A stretch of 64,000 nt of DNA from the NCBI RefSeq assembly GCF_011604685.1, contig NZ_CP050063.1, forward strand, positions 2,440,501 to 2,504,500, read 5' to 3'. Shown here piece after piece: positions 43,140 to 51,649 of the stretch. This stretch comes from Spirosoma aureum (GTDB taxonomy: Bacteria > Bacteroidota > Bacteroidia > Cytophagales > Spirosomataceae). How positions within the stretch are numbered: the stretch's first letter is position 1; each line of letters opens with the position of its first letter. The notes under the pieces are model-generated. The model did not search any database. It was not told the DNA's origin and was given only the letters and a program-made list of their open reading frames with translations. Position numbers and translations under genes: made by a program.

Positions 43140-45788
43140 ATGAAGAACGCGCCCCGAAACCGCGCCGACGAACCGGTTGAACCGCCCCGCTGGGCTGATC
43201 GACTCTTAGCGTGGCTACTCGCTCCTGAACGGCTTGAGGAAGTGCTGGGCGATCTGCATGAGGAGTTTGCCTATCAGGTGGGTCGAATTGGAGAACGTCG
43301 GGCGCGGTGGCGCTATGTGTGGGATGTTCTGGGGTTTGTCAAACCTCCGCCGGGATGGCTCTTTGCTGTAAAACAAAATCACCAGAAATTTACTTCAACG
43401 CCTTTAGTAAGTATGGATATGATTCGCAATTATTTCGCAATCGCTTTTCGTCAACTCTGGAAAAATCAATTGTTCAGCGCGGTAAATATCATTGGCTTAA
43501 CCGTTGGATTAGCCGTCAGCACCTTGATAGCGTTATACGTCTGGCACGAGTTTCATTATGACCGCTTCGAGCCCTTTGCTGATCGAACCTACCGGATCAT
43601 GTCAATCATGAAATATGGTGATCAGGATGTTACATTCACCGGATTACAGGAAGCGTTTGGCCGTGAAGTAAAACAGCAGATTCCGGAAGTTGAAGAGGTT
43701 GTTCGCATTTCGGATGGCGACGCTATACTTCAATCGGATCAGAATCACCAGTTTAACGAAGAACACATTGGCTTTGCTGATGCTTCAACGCTATCTGTAT
43801 TCGGGTTGCGAGTACTTCAGGGCGATGCCAGAACGGCTCTTCGGGAGCCCGGTCGAATCGTACTGACCCGGCAATTGGCCGAGAAATATTTTGGTACCCA
43901 AAATCCCGTTGGCAAAACGATGATTTATGACAAACATTTCCCGCTCACCGTTTCGGCCGTACTTGATGATTTGCCAACCAATTCCGTGATTCAGTTTAAT
44001 GGATTGGTTTCTTTACATTCAATGCCTTCGCTTGGTGCTCAACAACAGGATTTATACAAAGGGCAAGGTTTTCTAAGTACCTATCTGGTATTGCACCAGG
44101 GAGCCAGCGCAAGCGCGGTTGAAACGAAACTGAAGACGATTAAAAGCGGAATCCATTTCGTTGGAATGTCGGCAAAATTTTTTCTGGAAGCCTTGCCCAC
44201 GTTGCACCTGGATAGCCGCAACACCTCAAAGAGCGTTCGGCAGTCTTTATACATCCTGATGACGATTGCGCTGGTTATTCTGGTGTTAGCCGTCATCAAT
44301 TACATCAGTCTCACGACCGCCAGAGCTACCAAGCGGGCGCGTGAAGTGGGTATTCGCAAAGCCATTGGTGGGCAGCGAAGCGAACTGATCGGTCAGTTTT
44401 TTATGGAATCATTTCTGACCACTACGCTGGCGTTTCTGTTGTCGCTCGCACTGCTTCAGGGGCTTTTTCCGTGGGCAAATCATGCCCTTGATCTGCATAT
44501 GGACAAACGCGTATTGACCCAGGGCCCATACCTGGGGCTGATGCTGGCTTTATGGTTGGGGTGTTCAATTCTGTCGGGAAGTTATCCGGCATTATTGCTG
44601 TCCGGTTTTCGACCAGCCCTTGTTCTCAAGGGCGCAATCGGTTGGCGGCAGAGTGGGGTAGGGGTTCGTCGGGTTTTTACGACGGTTCAGTTCACGGCGA
44701 GTATTGGGTTGCTGATTTGCAGTCTGGTGCTGTATGCGCAAATGCGTTTTCTGCGAACGAAAAACCTGGGCATTAATCGCGCACAGGTGGTTGCCATTCA
44801 TATCGACGGAGAAATGGTGCCGCAATTCCCGGGCCTTCGCGATGCCATTCGGCAATGGGCGGGAACTGGTAACGTAGCGGTTTCGAACTCGGCGTTATTT
44901 ACCAACAGAATTGCCATCATGTTTATAAACGCTGAAAAAAATAAGAAGCAACTTATGGTGAATGTCTTAAGCGTTGATAAGCCGTTTTTTGATATGATGG
45001 GTGTTCGCTGGCAATATCGTCCACTTGGTTGGGAAGTCGGCCCGGTAACCAAAGACCTGACTGTATATAACCAAACGCTGATCAAAGAAGCCGGTATTAA
45101 AGGGAATCCGCTCCAGCAACCTGCTCCCCTAAAAGATCAGCCCGCCGACGGAATTACCACAGATTTTCATCTGCGCAGTCTGCATGGTGCTGTTTCGCCC
45201 ATGAAATTAACCGTTGTTAGTGATACGAACCGTTCTATTCTGGCAAAAGGTGGTTATCTGTTAGTGAAGCTGAATCCGAACACCGATGTTTCCAAATCCC
45301 TCGATCAACTCAAAACGCTATACAACCATAGTCAGCCCACCGCTCCATTCGACTATTATTTTCTGGACGAAGCCTATGATAAACTATATTCACGGGAAAC
45401 ACGCCTGATGCAGCTGTTCAATGGCTTTACGATACTCACACTGCTGGTGGCTTGCCTGGGTTTACTCGGTCTGATGACCTTTTCGGTTGAAGTGCGGACT
45501 AAAGAAATTGGCGTTCGCAAAGTGCTGGGTGCATCGGTTTCGGGCATTGTCGTTTTGTTGTCCAAAGATTTTCTCAAACTCGTCCTGATTTCCATCCTCA
45601 TCGCATCGCCGATTGCCTGGTACGCGATGAACAAATGGTTGCAGGATTTTGCCTATAAGGTCAGCATTGAGTGGTGGGTATTTGCACTGGCGGGCGGACT
45701 GGCAACAGGCATTGCCTTATTGACTATATCCTTTCAGAGCGTGAAAGCTGCCCTGGCAAATCCCGTTAAAAGTCTGCGGAATGATTAA
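43140..45788 (+). CDS. Divergent orphan ABC permease with type A prefix (882 aa)
   Basis: The prefix reads APERLEEVLGDLHEEF, with L replacing the Q of the EEVQGDL core found in all other type A copies. The internal Met at codon 94 (43419) opens MIRNYFAIAFRQL. The membrane segment 2 region is LAVINYISLTTARAT, without the usual cysteine. The first coupling motif, near 400, is REVGIRKAIGGQRSEL; the second, near 787, is VRTKEIGVRKVLGAS with GIVVLLSKDFLKL. The second extracytoplasmic domain is shorter and poorly conserved (no clear GRDFS motif). It ends LANPVKSLRND, not the usual RSE. Confidence 0.93.
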   Translation: MKNAPRNRADEPVEPPRWADRLLAWLLAPERLEEVLGDLHEEFAYQVGRIGERRARWRYVWDVLGFVKPPPGWLFAVKQNHQKFTSTPLVSMDMIRNYFAIAFRQLWKNQLFSAVNIIGLTVGLAVSTLIALYVWHEFHYDRFEPFADRTYRIMSIMKYGDQDVTFTGLQEAFGREVKQQIPEVEEVVRISDGDAILQSDQNHQFNEEHIGFADASTLSVFGLRVLQGDARTALREPGRIVLTRQLAEKYFGTQNPVGKTMIYDKHFPLTVSAVLDDLPTNSVIQFNGLVSLHSMPSLGAQQQDLYKGQGFLSTYLVLHQGASASAVETKLKTIKSGIHFVGMSAKFFLEALPTLHLDSRNTSKSVRQSLYILMTIALVILVLAVINYISLTTARATKRAREVGIRKAIGGQRSELIGQFFMESFLTTTLAFLLSLALLQGLFPWANHALDLHMDKRVLTQGPYLGLMLALWLGCSILSGSYPALLLSGFRPALVLKGAIGWRQSGVGVRRVFTTVQFTASIGLLICSLVLYAQMRFLRTKNLGINRAQVVAIHIDGEMVPQFPGLRDAIRQWAGTGNVAVSNSALFTNRIAIMFINAEKNKKQLMVNVLSVDKPFFDMMGVRWQYRPLGWEVGPVTKDLTVYNQTLIKEAGIKGNPLQQPAPLKDQPADGITTDFHLRSLHGAVSPMKLTVVSDTNRSILAKGGYLLVKLNPNTDVSKSLDQLKTLYNHSQPTAPFDYYFLDEAYDKLYSRETRLMQLFNGFTILTLLVACLGLLGLMTFSVEVRTKEIGVRKVLGASVSGIVVLLSKDFLKLVLISILIASPIAWYAMNKWLQDFAYKVSIEWWVFALAGGLATGIALLTISFQSVKAALANPVKSLRND

Positions 45789-45893
45789 TGCAGAGACCTG
45801 ACCGCTGGTGCACAATACTTTACAACGCTACAAAATACGCCCAAAAGCACATTTTTTCATAAGACCGCATACGCCAAGCAACGAAAGCAGAAA

Positions 45894-45935
45894 TTTCCTG
45901 TCTTTTAGGACGATCGCTCCTCAAAAGACAGGAAA
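45894..45935 (+). promoter_or_regulatory. Long hairpin abutting the permease start codon
   Basis: The arms 45894-45906 and 45923-45935 form a perfect 13-bp stem; inside it, 45907-45910 pairs with 45918-45921 for four more pairs with one bulged base, around a 7-nt loop. The right arm ends two bases before the ATG at 45938. In RNA it would bury the ribosome-binding region, so it could be a translational control element or a terminator-like attenuator. Confidence 0.6.
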
Positions 45936-45937
45936 CT

Positions 45938-48292
45938 ATGTTCCGGAACTACGTCAAAATCGCCTGGCGCAACATTGCCAAGAGTAAAACCTTTTCCTTT
46001 ATCAATGTATTGGGTCTGGCGCTGGGCATGACCAGTAGTTTGCTAATTCTTCTTTGGGTGCAGGATGAGCGGAGTATCGACCAGTTTCACGCCAATGGTC
46101 CGCGCATCTATCAGGTGATGGAAAATCAACAATGGACGGGCAATGATATCAGTACCACACCCTCGACACCCGGCCCGTTGGCACTGGCCTTGACGGCCGA
46201 AGTGCCGGAAGTAGAAAAAAGCGTCAAGATTACCTGGCAGGAAGAACAGTTGCTGAGCGTAGGCGATAAAGCCTACAAAGAGAAAGGACGCTATGCCAGC
46301 CCGGATTTATTCCAGATTTTCTCCTTCCCCTTCGTTCAGGGCAACCCGAAGACAGCCATTGTTGGGCCATCGTCCATTGTTATCTCTGAAAAAGTAGCGA
46401 TGAAACTCTTCGGTCGGACCGACGTTGTTGGCCGGACCGTTCGGGTAAATAACAAAGACGATCATCAGGTAACGGGTATTGTGCAGGATATTCCTGAAAC
46501 GTCGTCGCTGAAATTTGACTTTGTGCTGCCCGAAGCACCCTATGAGAAAGAGAACGAGTGGCTGACAAAGTGGGAAAATAACGGCATTCGGACATACGCA
46601 CTATTGCACCAGAATGCCGACGTAAATGTCGTTAATGCCAAGATTTTGAACATGGTTCGGAAGCACGACAAAAATGTGACAACCATCACGACATTCATGT
46701 TTCCCTATGAAGAGGCTTATTTACACTCAAAATTTACAAACGGAAAGCCCGACGGTGGTCGCATTGAATACGTGCGGCTATTCACGATCGTTGCTATTTT
46801 TCTGTTGATCATTGCCTGTATCAACTTCATGAATTTAGCCACGGCCCGGTCGGCCAAACGAGCGAAAGAAGTTGGGATTCGGAAGGTAGTAGGAGCAGAG
46901 CGGTCTTACCTCGTTGGGCAGTTTGTCGGCGAAGCGGTGCTGATGTCTTTACTCTCGCTGCTGATTGCCATGATTTTGGTGCCGTTGCTACTGCCGGTGT
47001 TCAATACGTTGACGGAGAAACACATTTCCATTCAATATACGAATCCGTTTTACTGGTTAAGGCTACTCGGACTGGCAGTGATAACCGGCCTTGTATCAGG
47101 AAGTTATCCGGCTTTGTTTCTGTCGTCGCTTCAGCCAGTGAGGGTTTTGAAAGGAACGCTGCGGTTCAATGCCGGAGCCGTTTTATTTCGGCAGGGACTG
47201 GTCGTGTTTCAATTTTCACTTTCGTTGCTATTGATTATAGGAACCTTGATCGCTGGTCGGCAAGTGGATTACATCCGCACGAAAAACCTGGGACTCGACC
47301 GCGAGAATGTGGTTTATATGACACTTGAAGGCGATTTGTCGAAACGATTCGATTCATTCCGTGAAGAGTTATTGCAGGCACCCGGTATTCAGTCAGTATC
47401 ATCATCGGGCAATGATCCGATGGAAATTGGTAGCTCAACTATTGGAGTGGAATGGAAAGGAAAACCCGAAGGCGATAAAACCCTGTTTACAAATATGGCC
47501 GTTAGTTATGATTTCATAAAGACAATGAAAATCAAGCTATTGGCCGGACGTGACTTTTCGAAAGCCTTCGTGACCGATAGTACCAACTACCTCGTCAATG
47601 AAGAGGCAGCCCGCCGGATGGGTATGAAAAATCCAGTTGGGCAGGATTTGAAATTCTGGAGTAAGTCAGGTAAGATTATCGGTTTGATGAAAAATTTTCA
47701 CGTAAATTCATTACGCGTTGCCATCGAACCGCTGATTATTCGGCTGGATTCAACGAATTATACGCTGCTGGTCCGCACCCATCCCGGCCAGACCGAACAG
47801 GCGCTCAAGAGTATGGAGCGGCTGGCGAAGCAGTTCAACCCCGCCTATCCATTTGACTATCGCTTTGCTGACGAGAGTTTCCGGGAGCAGTATAAAAGTG
47901 AGACGCTCATTGGAAAGCTGGCTAATTACTTTGCCATTATTGCCATTTTTATCGCCTGTCTGGGGTTATTTGGGCTGGCCATGTTTACGGCTGAACAGCG
48001 GACCAAAGAAATTGGCGTTCGCAAAGTGCTGGGGGCGTCAGTGACCAGCATCGTGGCGTTACTCTCCAAAGACTTCCTGAAGCTCGTCCTGATTTCCATC
48101 TTCATTGCATCGCCCCTGGCCTGGTACGCCATGCACCAATGGCTGGCCGATTTTGCGTATCGAATCGATATTGAGTGGTGGGTATTTGTGCTGGCGGGAT
48201 TATTGGCCGTGGGCATTGCTCAATTGACGGTTAGTTTTCAGAGTATCAAAGCCGCCCTGATGAATCCGGTGAAGAGCCTGCGAAGTGAATAA
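45938..48292 (+). CDS. MacB/FtsX-type ABC permease without prefix (784 aa), inside block 2
   Basis: This is the only prefix-less permease among the prefixed copies. It begins MFRNYVKIAWRNI exactly at the point where sister genes have their internal Met, and the 149 bp upstream show no trace of prefix coding. Its body belongs with the prefixed copies at 29565 and 54414 (STPGPLALALTAEVPE, GGRIEYVRLF). The first coupling motif, near 309, is KEVGIRKVVGAERSYL; the second, near 689, is TKEIGVRKVLGAS with SIVALLSKDFLKL. It ends NPVKSLRSE. Loss of the prefix, or a parent form that never had one, are both possible. A 16-bp perfect hairpin follows. Confidence 0.95.
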   Translation: MFRNYVKIAWRNIAKSKTFSFINVLGLALGMTSSLLILLWVQDERSIDQFHANGPRIYQVMENQQWTGNDISTTPSTPGPLALALTAEVPEVEKSVKITWQEEQLLSVGDKAYKEKGRYASPDLFQIFSFPFVQGNPKTAIVGPSSIVISEKVAMKLFGRTDVVGRTVRVNNKDDHQVTGIVQDIPETSSLKFDFVLPEAPYEKENEWLTKWENNGIRTYALLHQNADVNVVNAKILNMVRKHDKNVTTITTFMFPYEEAYLHSKFTNGKPDGGRIEYVRLFTIVAIFLLIIACINFMNLATARSAKRAKEVGIRKVVGAERSYLVGQFVGEAVLMSLLSLLIAMILVPLLLPVFNTLTEKHISIQYTNPFYWLRLLGLAVITGLVSGSYPALFLSSLQPVRVLKGTLRFNAGAVLFRQGLVVFQFSLSLLLIIGTLIAGRQVDYIRTKNLGLDRENVVYMTLEGDLSKRFDSFREELLQAPGIQSVSSSGNDPMEIGSSTIGVEWKGKPEGDKTLFTNMAVSYDFIKTMKIKLLAGRDFSKAFVTDSTNYLVNEEAARRMGMKNPVGQDLKFWSKSGKIIGLMKNFHVNSLRVAIEPLIIRLDSTNYTLLVRTHPGQTEQALKSMERLAKQFNPAYPFDYRFADESFREQYKSETLIGKLANYFAIIAIFIACLGLFGLAMFTAEQRTKEIGVRKVLGASVTSIVALLSKDFLKLVLISIFIASPLAWYAMHQWLADFAYRIDIEWWVFVLAGLLAVGIAQLTVSFQSIKAALMNPVKSLRSE

Positions 48293-48350
48293 GTCACGGA
48301 GTCTGGAAAGGAGAGGATCGTTTCTGGTCCCATCGCCCGTTTTCAGATTT

Positions 48351-48398
48351 TTACACTCCTCAAAAAAACTGAACTGGTCAAATTTTTGAGGAGTGTAA
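48351..48398. terminator. Perfect 16-bp hairpin closing block 2
   Basis: The arms 48351-48366 and 48383-48398 are exact reverse complements around a 16-nt loop. It lies 58 bp after the permease stop and before the operators of the second PadR. The tract of five T residues is inside the stem rather than after it. It most likely ends block 2 transcription. Confidence 0.6.
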
Positions 48399-48420
48399 GG
48401 CGCATTATTCGTGAGGAGTT

Positions 48421-48459
48421 CTGTCCGTTTTACGTACAGCAAATGTCCACAATCGGACA
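48421..48459. promoter_or_regulatory. Palindromic operators upstream of second PadR
   Basis: TGTCC-N6-GGACA is at 48444-48459. A TGTCC half-site begins at 48422, 22 bp earlier, inside a 19-nt imperfect palindrome (48421-48439). The 22-bp step and the 84.5-bp distance from palindrome centre to the -12 element repeat the geometry at the first PadR exactly. Confidence 0.65.
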
Positions 48460-48521
48460 ACTCGGTTTTTCATAATTAGCAAAAACGTGCTTTTAGCTCA
48501 AATCAGGCCACTATTTGACTC

Positions 48522-48537
48522 TTGGCACCGCATTTGA
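48522..48537 (+). promoter_or_regulatory. Sigma-54-like promoter of second PadR
   Basis: TTGGCAC at 48522-48528 matches the -24 consensus fully. The -12 part is TTTGA at 48533-48537, with A where C is expected, giving GG-N10-GA. The start codon at 48567 is 29 bp downstream. The matching enhancer-like sites support the call despite the -12 mismatch. Confidence 0.55.
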
Positions 48538-48566
48538 TCGACATTATCGTATAAAATAATAAGGGC

Positions 48567-48905
48567 ATGAAAAGAGCCTTCTTGGGAGAGTTTGAAGAGG
48601 TTGTTCTGCTGACCGTAGCGATCCTGGACGAAAGCGCCTATGGAGTTACGGTTACGCAGGAAATCGAGCAGAAAACGGGCCGCGCGGTTGGGTTCAGTAC
48701 TGTTCACACGACGTTACAACGTCTGGAGGAAAAAGGCTTTTTATCCTCTAGAATGGGCGGTGCCACTGCCGAGCGGGGTGGCCGACGGAAGCGCTTTTTT
48801 ATGGTAACAGCAGCCGGTCGAAAAGCACTATCTGAGGTCAAACAGATTCGTGAGCAACTGTGGGATTCGCTACCTCCGCAAACCCTTCAACTGATGGGAG
48901 GCTAA
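48567..48905 (+). CDS. PadR-family transcriptional regulator, block 3
   Basis: The 112-residue protein begins MKRAFLGEFEEVVLLTVAIL and is a paralogue of the PadR at 29224. The winged helix includes AYGVTVTQEIEQKTGR, recognition region FSTVHTTLQRLEEKGFL and wing TAERGGRRKRFF. The two PadRs agree well in the first helix and wing but differ in the recognition region (FSTVHTTLQ against LNQIHAALQ), so they may bind different DNA. Here the following permease starts 88 bp downstream rather than overlapping, and the gap contains an inverted repeat. Confidence 0.92.
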   Translation: MKRAFLGEFEEVVLLTVAILDESAYGVTVTQEIEQKTGRAVGFSTVHTTLQRLEEKGFLSSRMGGATAERGGRRKRFFMVTAAGRKALSEVKQIREQLWDSLPPQTLQLMGG

Positions 48906-48917
48906 CGAAAAGAATAG

Positions 48918-48974
48918 TGTAAAATGTATAACAGGTTGTCGATCAGCAGCATCCCTTACACCATCCATTTTACA
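48918..48974. repeat. Inverted repeat between second PadR and permease
   Basis: TGTAAAATG at 48918-48926 and its exact complement CATTTTACA at 48966-48974 flank a 39-nt interval. It is the only palindrome of note in the 88-bp gap, so it could be a PadR operator with widely spaced half-sites, a hairpin in the message, or chance. Confidence 0.4.
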
Positions 48975-48993
48975 GTATCAATGATCCATTCCT

Positions 48994-51612
48994 ATGAAAA
49001 ACCCGCCCCGTTGGGCCGACTGGCTACTGGAAACATTCGGCCATCCCGATACGCGGGAAGAAGTGCAGGGCGACCTGCTCGAACTCTACGATTACTGGAC
49101 TGAGACGATAGGTGAGCGTAAGGCTCGCTGGCGATATAGCTTGAGTGTTTTGAAATTAATGCGGCCATTGGCTACCCGAAAACAATCTGATGACTATTCC
49201 CCTCCCTTTTTTGGGAGCCCTTCCATGATCCGAAATTATCTGAAAATTGCCCTGAGAAACCTTGTTAAGAACAAGATATACTCGTTTATCAATATTGGTG
49301 GGCTTGCCATGGGCATGACCGTTGCCATGCTCATTGGCCTATGGATTTATGACGAACTATCGTTTGATAAGTACTTCCAGAATTACGACCGTATTGCGAA
49401 GGTCATGCAAAACGGAACGTTCAACGGTGAGGTATTTCATGGAGAATATAATCCAGCACCTATGGGCCAGGAGCTACGGACGGTTTATGCCGATGATTTT
49501 TCCCATGTCATCATGTCGTCCTGGACGCGCGATCACATCCTGTCGTATGGCGACAAAAAATTTACCAAAACCGGTAATTATCTGAGTGCTGATGCGCCTG
49601 ATATGCTAACGCTGAAGATGCTCAGCGGAACGCGGGCCGGTTTAAAAGATCCTTCGTCGATTTTATTGTCAGAATCGGTCGCACAGGCCCTGTTCGGTAC
49701 GTCCGATCCGGTGGGTAAGCTCATGAAGATCGACAACAAGCTAGACGTGAAAGTGACGGGCGTTTATGAAGATTTTCCCTACAATACCGAGTTCAGAGAA
49801 ATGAAATTTATTGCTCCGTGGGACCTGTATGTGTCGTCGGAATCTTGGGTGAAACGGGCTCAGGACAATGTCGAATGGGGGAATTTCTCCTGGCAGGTGC
49901 TGGCTCAGATCGCGCCGAATGCATCGTTTGAAGCGGTTTCAGACAAAATCAAAAACATTCGGCTCAAACATAATCCCGAAACCGCGTTTATCAAGCCAAA
50001 GGTATACCTCCAGCCCATGAGCAAATGGCATCTCTACTCGGGCTGGGATAAATCGGGAAATCTGGATGGACGGATTCAATACGTCTGGCTTTTCGGCATC
50101 ATTGGCGTGTTTGTGTTACTGCTGGCCTGCATCAACTTCATGAATCTGTCAACGGCCCGCTCCGAAAAACGAGCCAAGGAGGTGGGTATTCGGAAAGCGG
50201 TCGGTTCGGTACGGAGTCAGTTGATCAGCCAGTTTTTTAGCGAATCGCTGCTCGTGGTTGCCTTCGCATTTGTACTGTCAATCGTATTGGCGCTACTTAT
50301 ATTGCCTGTTTTCAACGAAGTGGCTGATAAACAGATCGGTATTTTATGGACGAACCCTATTTTCTGGCTTTGCGGTATCGGTTTTAGTTTATTGACTGGC
50401 CTGATTGCAGGGAGCTATCCAGCCCTGTACCTATCGTCATTCCAGGCGGTCAAGGTGCTAAAAGGAACCTTTCGGGTCGGCCGGTTTGCGTCGATTCCTC
50501 GTCAGGTATTGGTCGTGGTGCAGTTTACGGTTTCCGTCACGCTGATTATTGGAACGATTATCGTGTTTCGGCAAATTGAGCACGCCAAGAGTCGGCCTGT
50601 AGGCTATGACCGAAGTGGCCTGATTACCGTTGCGATGAATACGCCGGAATTGCATGATCATTACAATGCCCTTCGCGATGACCTGCTACGAACCGGCGCC
50701 GTTGTAGATATGTCGACCTCATCGACCCCCGCAACCGATCTGAATTCGCAGAATAGTGGTTTCGACTGGGTAGGCAAAGACCCTAACTTCAAAGACAACT
50801 TTGGAACTATTGCTGTTACGCACGATTTTGGCAAAACAGTCGGCTGGCAATTTGTGCAGGGCCGCGATTTTTCCCGGCAGTTTCCGAGTGATTCATCGGG
50901 GATGGTTCTGAATGAAACAGCCGTCCGTTATATGGGTATAAAAGATCCTGTAGGCAAGCAGATCAAATGGAATGATACCCCATATCGAGTGGTCGGGGTT
51001 ATTAAGGATATGCTGATGGGCTCGCCCTTTGAGCCTGTTTATCAGACCGTATATGTGCTGAATTATGGATGGGCAAATGTCATCAATATTAAGCTTAACA
51101 CCAATCGAAGTACCAGCGAGTCATTGGCCAGGATCGAAGCCGTTTTTCGCAAATTCAATCCCGGTAGCCCGTTCGATTACCGATTCATCGACCAGCAATA
51201 TGCCCTGAAATTTGCTGCTGAAGAACGTATTGGCAAGCTCGCATCGGTCTTCGCCATTCTGGCCATTTTCATCTCCAGCCTGGGTCTTTTCGGATTGGCT
51301 TCATTTGTGGCCGAACAACGTACCAAAGAAATCGGTGTCCGCAAAGTATTAGGAGCATCTGTCTTAAATGTGTGGAGCATGCTGTCGAAAGACTTCGTTT
51401 TTCTGGTGTTGATCGGATTTGGTATTGCTACACCCATTGCCTACTATTTTCTCCATAGCTGGCTTCAGAAATATGAGTACCGAACCGAGATGTCGTGGTG
51501 GATTTTTGCTGTATCAGGTTTGGGCGCTTTGGCGGTTACGTTGCTGACAGTGAGTTATCAAAGCATCAAAGCGGCCTTGATTAATCCAGTGAAGTCGTTG
51601 CGTAGCGAATAA
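48994..51612 (+). CDS. Orphan ABC permease with type B prefix (872 aa)
   Basis: This is the first gene with the type B prefix: PPRWADWLLETF, EEVQGDLLELYDYW, GERKARWRY and LKLMRPLATRK. The internal Met at codon 78 (49225) opens MIRNYLKIALRNL. The first coupling motif, near 394, is KEVGIRKAVGSVRSQL; the second, near 776, is TKEIGVRKVLGAS with LNVWSMLSKDFVFLV. It ends NPVKSLRSE. The body is the close relative of the permeases at 3, 40463 and 63108 (VYEDFPYNTEF, WHLYSGWD, YEYRTEMSWW), so this body type occurs with both prefix A and prefix B. Confidence 0.95.
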   Translation: MKNPPRWADWLLETFGHPDTREEVQGDLLELYDYWTETIGERKARWRYSLSVLKLMRPLATRKQSDDYSPPFFGSPSMIRNYLKIALRNLVKNKIYSFINIGGLAMGMTVAMLIGLWIYDELSFDKYFQNYDRIAKVMQNGTFNGEVFHGEYNPAPMGQELRTVYADDFSHVIMSSWTRDHILSYGDKKFTKTGNYLSADAPDMLTLKMLSGTRAGLKDPSSILLSESVAQALFGTSDPVGKLMKIDNKLDVKVTGVYEDFPYNTEFREMKFIAPWDLYVSSESWVKRAQDNVEWGNFSWQVLAQIAPNASFEAVSDKIKNIRLKHNPETAFIKPKVYLQPMSKWHLYSGWDKSGNLDGRIQYVWLFGIIGVFVLLLACINFMNLSTARSEKRAKEVGIRKAVGSVRSQLISQFFSESLLVVAFAFVLSIVLALLILPVFNEVADKQIGILWTNPIFWLCGIGFSLLTGLIAGSYPALYLSSFQAVKVLKGTFRVGRFASIPRQVLVVVQFTVSVTLIIGTIIVFRQIEHAKSRPVGYDRSGLITVAMNTPELHDHYNALRDDLLRTGAVVDMSTSSTPATDLNSQNSGFDWVGKDPNFKDNFGTIAVTHDFGKTVGWQFVQGRDFSRQFPSDSSGMVLNETAVRYMGIKDPVGKQIKWNDTPYRVVGVIKDMLMGSPFEPVYQTVYVLNYGWANVINIKLNTNRSTSESLARIEAVFRKFNPGSPFDYRFIDQQYALKFAAEERIGKLASVFAILAIFISSLGLFGLASFVAEQRTKEIGVRKVLGASVLNVWSMLSKDFVFLVLIGFGIATPIAYYFLHSWLQKYEYRTEMSWWIFAVSGLGALAVTLLTVSYQSIKAALINPVKSLRSE

Positions 51613-51649
51613 AGAGAAACCGGCGGACAGGTCTCTAGAAGAGAAATCC

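Noticed and set aside
45894..45935. Terminal inverted repeat of an insertion sequence
   Set aside because: The arms are adjacent with a 7-nt centre and there is no transposase gene or target duplication, so a hairpin is the better reading.
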